A program made the translations under genes and the position numbers. The notes beneath the pieces were generated by a model, which was not told the origin of the DNA, made no database searches, and saw only the letters and a program-made list of their open reading frames with translations. From Methanomicrobiales archaeon (GTDB lineage: Archaea; Halobacteriota; Methanomicrobia; Methanomicrobiales; JACTUA01), in assembly GCA_028678905.1 (NCBI GenBank), contig JAJRCO010000070.1, positions 1-12,368 on the forward strand: a stretch of DNA of 12,368 nucleotides, given 5' to 3'. The first letter of the stretch is position 1. The number at the start of each line of letters is the position of its first letter. Below, piece by piece: positions 8,756 to 12,368 of the stretch.

Positions 8756-8837
8756 GGTATTCCGGGGTAGGGATAAATGGCTCTCCTTGTGAGATATTGA
8801 AAGAGAGTGGCGAGGGACAGGCTCCCCGGTATCTACC
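8756..8837. terminator. Nested dyad in the uvrB/rlmH convergent gap, candidate bidirectional terminator
   Basis: Three nested inverted repeats share one centre: GGTA 8756-8759 with TACC 8834-8837, CCGGGG 8762-8767 with CCCCGG 8824-8829, and CTCTC 8781-8785 with GAGAG 8803-8807. They could fold into one long interrupted stem in either transcript. No T run follows, so it is not a classical intrinsic terminator; the location between convergent genes is the main argument. Confidence 0.35.
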
Positions 8838-8850
8838 GTAGAAAAGCCGG

Positions 8851-9330
8851 TTACCGGTGATAAGGTTCACCACGAATCTGCCGGAATGCTCGGTAAAGTG
8901 CCTCTATAAGAATGAGCCTGACCATCTGGTGGGGAAAGGTCATCTGCGAAAGTGACAACTGGAAATCGGTAGTAGCGAGCACCGGTGCGGAGAGACCGAG
9001 CTCTCCCCCGATCAGAAATGCCACGTTGTGAGGCCCCTCGACTTGCCACGCACTGATCTTATCCGCAAACGCATCACTTGAGAGTTCAACCCCCTCCGGA
9101 TGAAGGGCGACCATCCATGCACCGGCAGGGGCGGCGCCCAAGAGGTGGGCCCCTTCCGTTTCCCGGACTTTCTCTTTCTGTGGTTCCTTCGCACGGGGGG
9201 GGACTTTTTCATCGGGTATTTCCACCATCCGCAGGGTCGTATACGATCGGAGACGTTTGGCATACTCCTCGATCCCATCCTGAAGGTACCGCTCTTTTAT
9301 CCTTCCCACCGCGATGATGTGGATCTGCAT
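8851..9330 (-). CDS. rlmH: RlmH, SPOUT-class 23S rRNA pseudouridine N3-methyltransferase
   Basis: In bacteria RlmH uses S-adenosylmethionine to methylate pseudouridine 1915 in helix 69 of 23S rRNA on assembled ribosomes. 159 residues (E. coli 155). The C-terminal half has the SPOUT knot signatures: FLIGGELGLS (105-114) for SAM binding, LSLSQMTFPHQ (125-135), and the conserved tail ending RGEPYHR (153-159). The N terminus MQIHIIAVGRIKERYL is typical, so the start is secure, although no clear Shine-Dalgarno precedes it. It is convergent with uvrB and divergent from the small gene pair at 9532, so it is probably a single-gene transcript. RlmH is nearly universal in bacteria but patchy in archaea; whether the archaeal protein acts on the same nucleotide is inferred from homology. 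Confidence 0.94.
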   Translation of the reverse strand: MQIHIIAVGRIKERYLQDGIEEYAKRLRSYTTLRMVEIPDEKVPPRAKEPQKEKVRETEGAHLLGAAPAGAWMVALHPEGVELSSDAFADKISAWQVEGPHNVAFLIGGELGLSAPVLATTDFQLSLSQMTFPHQMVRLILIEALYRAFRQIRGEPYHR

Positions 9331-9486
9331 CCAGAGGGAGAATTGCTATGCGGTGGGTGATGAAGGTTCCCTTACCGGAATTTGGACAGAATGGCTCTGG
9401 CCCAATCCATTTCAGAGGAAAGAGAAGTATTGTGAACCAGGTTCGGATGACCGATGTCACCAATCGTGCCATGGGCGGCAGGGAAT

Positions 9487-9497
9487 AATCTTAAAGG
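9487..9497 (+). promoter_or_regulatory. Candidate TATA box for the small gene pair
   Basis: AATCTTAAAGG lies about 40 nt before the ATG at 9532. A start about 25 nt downstream would give a leader of about 15-20 nt that still contains the GGGGGAG ribosome site at 9520-9525. This placement supports starting the protein at 9532 rather than at the in-frame ATG at 9454, which would precede the promoter. Confidence 0.4.
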
Positions 9498-9531
9498 ATG
9501 GAAATTGTATGACATTCTTGGGGGAGTCAAG

Positions 9532-9777
9532 ATGGTAGCAGGAAAGATCCGGTCAACGGTGGAAATCGGGACAAAAGAAAGTGCGCTCTGCACCCTGGAG
9601 AATATCAATCAGGCGATCAAAGGCCTTAAAGAGGTGCGAAAACATGTACGCGGAGATCATAAACGGACGATCGATGATGCAATCACGGTATATCGCATCA
9701 TCGCTTTTGAAGCGATGAAGACCTATGCGATCAGCCGGGATGAGGCCCAGGAGGTGCTCAGAAAAGGAGGATTCTGA
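9532..9777 (+). CDS. Hypothetical protein, 81 residues, helical, soluble
   Basis: I do not recognise this protein. It begins MVAGKIRSTVEIG and is mostly predicted helix, rich in Lys, Arg, Glu and Ala, with one cysteine (C20), no transmembrane segment and no metal or nucleotide motif I can see. The stretch around 33-47 is strongly basic, with K, R and H dominating, which could suit nucleic-acid contact, though this is speculation. The start at 9532 has GGGGGAG 6 nt upstream and a TATA candidate at 9487; an in-frame ATG at 9454 would add 26 residues of unlikely composition. Its stop TGA overlaps the next gene's ATG by one base (TGATG), so the two are translated from one message and may act together. 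Confidence 0.75.
   Translation: MVAGKIRSTVEIGTKESALCTLENINQAIKGLKEVRKHVRGDHKRTIDDAITVYRIIAFEAMKTYAISRDEAQEVLRKGGF
9766..9770 (+). promoter_or_regulatory. Strong ribosome binding site for the small membrane protein
   Basis: GGAGG lies 6 nt before the ATG at 9777 inside the end of the preceding gene. It is the best Shine-Dalgarno in the window and argues that this short reading frame is really translated. Confidence 0.7.
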
Positions 9778-10022
9778 TGCCGGTCATTTCCGAACATGAA
9801 GTTCAGAACGCAGAGGAAGAAGGGTCGGCTAAGGGTGTCGTCCGTGCTCCCTGCGGGATTTTCCCGGTCAAGAGCGGGGTGCCTGTCATCGGTCTTGGGC
9901 TCCTTTTAATTCTGGTGGCCGCCATGTCCCTTTTTCTCGGATTCGGTGCGGGTACACTTCCCGCACTGGTCCTGTTCGGGGGCTTCGGAATTTTTCTGAT
10001 CTGGCTTGGCTTTACGAAATAA
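9777..10022 (+). CDS. Hypothetical small membrane protein with two transmembrane helices, 81 residues
   Basis: Not a family I recognise. Residues 1-33 form a polar N-terminal tail, acidic in its first half (E6, E8, E13-E15) and holding a single cysteine (C26). Two hydrophobic segments follow, about 34-57 and 60-79, separated by only a few residues, so they should form a tight helical hairpin with both ends on the same side of the membrane. There is no signal peptide cleavage pattern and no catalytic motif. Translation is strongly supported by GGAGG at 9766-9770 and by the one-base overlap with the upstream gene. The pairing of a soluble helical protein with a small membrane protein suggests that the second may anchor the first, but nothing in the sequence proves it. 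A T7 run lies 14 nt after the stop. Confidence 0.78.
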   Translation: MPVISEHEVQNAEEEGSAKGVVRAPCGIFPVKSGVPVIGLGLLLILVAAMSLFLGFGAGTLPALVLFGGFGIFLIWLGFTK

Positions 10023-10046
10023 TGAAATCTAAACATTTTTTTCATT
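10021..10046 (+). terminator. Terminator candidate after the small gene pair
   Basis: AATGAAA (10021-10027) and TTTCATT (10040-10046) form a perfect 7-nt inverted repeat that overlaps a T7 run at 10036-10042, directly after the stop codon. An archaeal polymerase would be expected to terminate in the T run. Confidence 0.55.
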
Positions 10047-10121
10047 ACGGCCACGGAAAGGCAAAATAATCATCCAGAAAAAAGTGGAATTGCGTCGCGA
10101 TGCATCATACCCGTTGAATCC

Positions 10122-10127
10122 AAAAAA
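10122..10127 (-). terminator. Poly-T terminator candidate for the phosphodiesterase gene
   Basis: A run of six A on the plus strand reads as TTTTTT on the minus strand, about 93 nt past the stop of the phosphodiesterase gene. It is the first T run that transcript meets. Confidence 0.4.
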
Positions 10128-10142
10128 TCAGGAAGAGAACTC

Positions 10143-10150
10143 CTTATAAG
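10143..10150. promoter_or_regulatory. Palindromic TATA-like element with no assigned gene
   Basis: CTTATAAG is a perfect palindrome in the gap between two converging genes. It resembles an archaeal TATA core on either strand. On the plus strand it would start a transcript near 10175 running antisense into the phosphodiesterase gene. I see no reading frame behind it. Confidence 0.2.
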
Positions 10151-10219
10151 CGCATCTTTCGGATTCCACGTTTCCTGCCGACAGTTCAGGCAAGATCAGT
10201 ACCCGTACAGCCGATTATC

Positions 10220-10723
10220 TCATCCCTCGAGCTCGATGAGCATGGCCTCACCGGTATCGGCATCATATAGTGCAATGGTCGAAATGCCCGTCAGATATCC
10301 GCATACCTCACCGGGATTCACCACCAGTGTCCTACCTTTTTGCCTAATACCCCGTTGATGCGAATGCCCATGGACGATCAGATCGAAGGTATTTCCGCCG
10401 ATCAGTGCGTCCACGAGGTCGGGTTCATGGCCGTGCAGGATAGCGAGCGATCGGTTCTGGAAGGTGATGGTGGCAAAAGAGCCCCCTAGTGCAAACCCTT
10501 CCTTCTCTGCCATCTTTTTCTTGAGTAATTCGTGATCGCCATCGTTATTTCCAAACACCCCAATACAGGGAGCGTTCAAACGATGCAGTTCCCGCACCAC
10601 AAACGGTGCAACAAAATCGCCCGCATGCAATACGAGCCTCGCACCCCGATCGTTCAGCTCCTTAACCGCTGCACGTATCAAGGGTAGGCAGTCGTGCGTA
10701 TCCGACATAAGTCCGATGAGCAT
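10220..10723 (-). CDS. YfcE/MJ0936-type metallophosphoesterase (predicted phosphodiesterase)
   Basis: A small calcineurin-like metallophosphoesterase; relatives such as MJ0936 hydrolyse model phosphodiesters with a two-metal centre, but the natural substrate is unknown. 167 residues, about the family's usual size. Metal ligands expected for the fold are all visible: SDTH (D8, H10), HAGD (D36), GNND (N59), HGH (H97) and HGHSH (H120, H122), followed by VVNPGE. The start at 10723 is chosen because MLIGLMSDTHD is the usual family N terminus and AGGAGA on the minus strand lies upstream (about 10733-10739). An in-frame ATG at 10792 would add 23 residues, but it lies only about 10 nt past the TATA box and so upstream of the likely transcription start. 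It is transcribed alone. Confidence 0.93.
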   Translation of the reverse strand: MLIGLMSDTHDCLPLIRAAVKELNDRGARLVLHAGDFVAPFVVRELHRLNAPCIGVFGNNDGDHELLKKKMAEKEGFALGGSFATITFQNRSLAILHGHEPDLVDALIGGNTFDLIVHGHSHQRGIRQKGRTLVVNPGEVCGYLTGISTIALYDADTGEAMLIELEG

Positions 10724-10754
10724 GGTTACCGGTTCTCCTAGATCGTACCTGAGG

Positions 10755-10794
10755 CTATGGGTTCCGTTCAGATTCAAGAATCTTTTCCCCATAG
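10755..10794. repeat. Nested dyad upstream of the phosphodiesterase gene, possible operator
   Basis: An outer inverted repeat, CTATGGG (10755-10761) with CCCATAG (10788-10794), encloses a perfect hairpin AGATTC-AA-GAATCT (10770-10783). With the TATA box at 10803-10810, transcription would begin near 10780, inside the dyad. That position suits a repressor site better than an RNA structure, since the outer arm would not be transcribed. Confidence 0.4.
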
Positions 10795-10802
10795 GAACGA
10801 CG

Positions 10803-10810
10803 ATTTATAC
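10803..10810 (-). promoter_or_regulatory. TATA box of the phosphodiesterase gene
   Basis: Read on the minus strand this is GGTATAAAT, the best archaeal TATA match in the window. It lies about 80 nt before the ATG, predicting a leader of about 55 nt. Confidence 0.6.
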
Positions 10811-11254
10811 CGAGATGGAGACCCTCCGGCAGTCTCTTCCCATTTTTCCGCCCATTCCCGGTGCCTCTGTTCGGAACTTTGATCGGGCCTTCGTTTGTCT
10901 GGTTCAGGAAAACATGCTTGGAAAGATAGAGCAAAAGGATTAATTATTACCGTGCCCTTTCCATACCTTTTTGGTGACCCTGAGGGCTGTTGACACCATC
11001 AACTACCAGACGAATCCTCACCGGATGTGGGAGCGACGGGTAGAAAACCAGAGATCGATTCGTCCATGATCCGTGGTCGATGGGTCGGTGCCGGTATTCC
11101 CGCATAAGAAACAGGTATCTACCGATCATTTCCCGCGGAGAGATCCCTGGTGTGAAATGGGAGGGGGATTGCGGAATGCCCCACCTCACGATGAAAAAAG
11201 GAAGTGGATGCGAGATTACACCGGGAAACGACGGACTACCTAGGAGAGATTAGT
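10811..11254. other. Region without a confident gene between the phosphodiesterase promoter and the FTR gene
   Basis: About 440 nt. It holds an AT-rich patch at 10938-10949 (ATTAATTATTAC), a T5 run at 10968-10972 and an A6 run in GATGAAAAAAGG at 11190-11201, which may serve the FTR promoter. A minus-strand open frame of 80 codons runs from a GTG at 11189 to 10947, but it has no ribosome site, uses a rare start and has an unusual His/Arg/Pro-rich composition, so I do not call it a gene. I see no tRNA, C/D box RNA or repeat array. Confidence 0.5.
11242..11248 (+). promoter_or_regulatory. Ribosome binding site deciding the FTR start
   Basis: AGGAGAG lies 6 nt before the ATG at 11255. It favours this start over the in-frame ATG at 11204, which lacks such a site. 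Confidence 0.65.
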
Positions 11255-11602
11255 ATGACCACAACCACGGCATCTTCACCTGCCGATGAACAGGAGATCA
11301 AGCGGATCCGGGAATGGGCAGAAGAATATGCCCGACGTCATGGATACCAGCTGAATCCCAATGAAAAGCAGCTGAACGTTATCCTTCGTGGACTTGCACG
11401 GCTCAAAGGTCGGACCGGGGAACAATATTGCCCCTGCCGTGTCCGTAGCGGTGATAAAGAGAAAGACAAGATCATCATCTGCCCCTGTATTTACCATGGA
11501 GATGAGATTGCCGCAGAAGGGCATTGCCATTGTAATCTCTTCCACGCAGGAGGGACGAGTTCAGCGCCAAAGAGTGGTACCGGGAACACAGATACGACGT
11601 AG
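11255..11602 (+). CDS. Ferredoxin:thioredoxin reductase catalytic chain (FTR beta) homologue
   Basis: Predicted iron-sulfur disulfide reductase that passes electrons from ferredoxin to thioredoxin-like proteins. 115 residues. The diagnostic motifs are CPC (59-61), CPC (76-78) and CHC (91-93). By alignment with cyanobacterial FTR, C61 and C93 would form the redox-active disulfide, and C59, C76, C78 and C91 would bind the 4Fe-4S cluster. The spacing between the second CPC and CHC is 12 residues, longer than the 8 I recall for the cyanobacterial protein. A helical N-terminal part (about 11-50) precedes the cluster region, and the C-terminal 18 residues are low in complexity (Gly, Ser, Thr). No variable chain gene is nearby, as expected for methanogens. 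Start chosen for AGGAGAG at 11242; it is likely a single-gene transcript. Confidence 0.94.
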   Translation: MTTTTASSPADEQEIKRIREWAEEYARRHGYQLNPNEKQLNVILRGLARLKGRTGEQYCPCRVRSGDKEKDKIIICPCIYHGDEIAAEGHCHCNLFHAGGTSSAPKSGTGNTDTT

Positions 11603-11640
11603 GAATGGTACAATTGGCCCTCATGGATTGAGGAGAGCAG

Positions 11641-11661
11641 GTGGAGGCTGTCGAGCTCCAC
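11641..11661. repeat. Hairpin between the FTR gene and the Usp gene
   Basis: GTGGAG (11641-11646) and CTCCAC (11656-11661) form a perfect 6-nt stem with a 9-nt loop, 38 nt after the FTR stop. No T run follows. It may be a transcript end structure or a regulatory site for the downstream Usp gene. Confidence 0.35.
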
Positions 11662-11664
11662 AGG

Positions 11665-11671
11665 TATTAAT
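11665..11671 (+). promoter_or_regulatory. Candidate TATA box for a leaderless Usp transcript
   Basis: TATTAAT is centred about 29 nt before the ATG at 11697, the distance expected if transcription starts at or next to the start codon. The gene has no convincing ribosome site at that ATG, which fits a leaderless message. An in-frame ATG at 11670 sits inside this element. Confidence 0.35.
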
Positions 11672-11696
11672 GCCGCAGGGAAAGAATTCTTCAACA

Positions 11697-12368
11697 ATGG
11701 GAAAAGACGATCTTTGCATATTATTTCCCGTAGACATTGACGAAAGCACGGAGGTTCTACTTCCCTCCGCCAGACAGATGCGGGAGATGGGGGTCGGAGA
11801 AGTTCGCCTCCTTCACGTCGTTCATCCCATAGATGCGCTGGCGGTTCCCGATCTCATCGATCAGCGCCAGGAGATACTCCGAACGTATCGGCATAAACTG
11901 ATCGACTTCGGGATACCCATCGTTCGCGGGGAGGTGGTGATCGGGACACCCTGGGTGGAGATCGCGGAACGAGCCAGATCCACCGATATCGCCTTCGTCC
12001 TGATGGGATCCCAGGGAAAAGGCCTGCTGCAACGGATCTTCCTGGGGAGCCAGACCGAGAATGTCCTCTATCATACGAACCGCTCCCTTTTCATCCTGCG
12101 CCTTCATATGGAGGGGGACCAGTACCGGCTTGCGCAGGAACAACTGTTTACGCACATCCTTTATGCCACGGATCTTTCCGATGGTTCCCGGCGAGGGATT
12201 CCCCTTCTCGAACGAATGGCCCATTCTTCGGGACAGCTCACCATCGCACATGTGGAGGACGTGCGCCACCTCGAATATGCCTCCCCCGATACCCTGCAGG
12301 AGATGCGGACACGGGCGGACAAGGAGCTAGGGGCCTTCAAAGAAAAATTCCTGGAAAGAGGGTTCGGA
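11697..12368 (+). CDS. Universal stress protein with tandem UspA domains, 3'-truncated by the window edge
   Basis: The frame is open for 224 codons to the end of the window with no stop, so the gene continues outside. Domain 1 (about 5-136) begins DLCILFPVDIDES and carries the ATP-binding pattern G-x2-G-x9-GS (G104, G107, G117-S118), so it should bind ATP. Domain 2 begins at FTHILYATDLSDGSR (151-165), a classic Usp strand 1 with its aspartate, and is cut off before its own nucleotide motif. Tandem Usp proteins are common in methanogens and serve in stress responses, but the partner here is unknown. Start: ATG 11697 lies just before the domain and may be leaderless; an in-frame ATG at 11670 would add nine residues (MPQGKNSST). 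Confidence 0.92.
   Translation, partial: MGKDDLCILFPVDIDESTEVLLPSARQMREMGVGEVRLLHVVHPIDALAVPDLIDQRQEILRTYRHKLIDFGIPIVRGEVVIGTPWVEIAERARSTDIAFVLMGSQGKGLLQRIFLGSQTENVLYHTNRSLFILRLHMEGDQYRLAQEQLFTHILYATDLSDGSRRGIPLLERMAHSSGQLTIAHVEDVRHLEYASPDTLQEMRTRADKELGAFKEKFLERGFG

Noticed and set aside
9440..9460. tRNA T-arm-like sequence GGTTCGGATGACC
   Set aside because: No acceptor stem, D arm or anticodon arm can be placed around it.
9454..9531. 26-codon N-terminal extension of the small helical protein from ATG 9454
   Set aside because: The ribosome site GGGGGAG and a TATA candidate both point to the ATG at 9532, and the extension is of a different character from the rest of the protein.
10151..10225. 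Possible C/D box RNA on the minus strand
   Set aside because: CTGA boxes are present, but no RTGATGA box at the required spacing was found, and no terminal stem is evident.
10724..10792. 23-codon N-terminal extension of the phosphodiesterase from ATG 10792
   Set aside because: The family normally begins at the beta strand leading to SDTH, and the TATA box at 10803-10810 would put the transcription start after this ATG.
10716..10943. Plus-strand frame of 75 codons over the phosphodiesterase promoter
   Set aside because: It runs through the start region, dyad and TATA box of the minus-strand gene, has no ribosome site and no recognisable features.
11204..11254. 17-codon N-terminal extension of the FTR protein from ATG 11204
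   Set aside because: AGGAGAG directly before ATG 11255 gives a better start, and the extension contains no part of the FTR fold.

Overview
The window looks like a chromosomal stretch from a mesophilic methanogenic archaeon, most likely of the Methanomicrobiales. This is inference from several signs: TATA-like promoter elements with no sigma-70 pattern, archaeal Shine-Dalgarno sequences (GGAGG, GAGGTG), and a stand-alone ferredoxin:thioredoxin reductase catalytic chain of the methanogen type. A Ser/Thr kinase with DWG in place of DFG and a bacterial-type UvrABC set (known in mesophilic methanogens and haloarchaea) fit the same picture. Base composition is moderately GC-rich and looks even throughout. 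I see no mobile element, CRISPR array, rRNA or tRNA.

Layout: (1) 1-641, the C-terminal part of a Ser/Thr protein kinase whose N-lobe lies outside the window. (2) 779-2422, a family II pyrophosphatase carrying CBS and DRTGG regulatory domains. (3) 2462-8746, a tight uvrA-uvrC-uvrB cluster with a 14-nt overlap and then a 4-nt overlap; its UvrC lacks the C-terminal helix-hairpin-helix domain. (4) 8851-9330 on the minus strand, rlmH, convergent with uvrB across a gap holding a nested dyad. (5) 9532-10022, a two-gene unit of two unrecognised 81-residue proteins, one soluble and helical and one with two membrane helices. (6) 10220-10723 on the minus strand, a YfcE/MJ0936-type metallophosphodiesterase with a good TATA box and a nested dyad at its predicted transcription start. 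(7) 10811-11254, a region without a confident gene. (8) 11255-11602, the FTR catalytic chain. (9) 11697 to the window end, a tandem universal stress protein cut off by the edge.

The uvrACB genes make one functional unit, nucleotide excision repair. The PPase just upstream could share its transcript (39-nt gap, same strand). The kinase, the nucleotide-sensing PPase, excision repair, thioredoxin reduction and Usp proteins all touch stress physiology, but apart from uvrACB and the two-gene unit I see no evidence that they form one system. Most of the window is recognisable housekeeping and stress genes. The least explained parts are the small gene pair at 9532-10022, the gap at 10811-11254 and the dyads in the intergenic regions. 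I did not find a convincing undescribed system.
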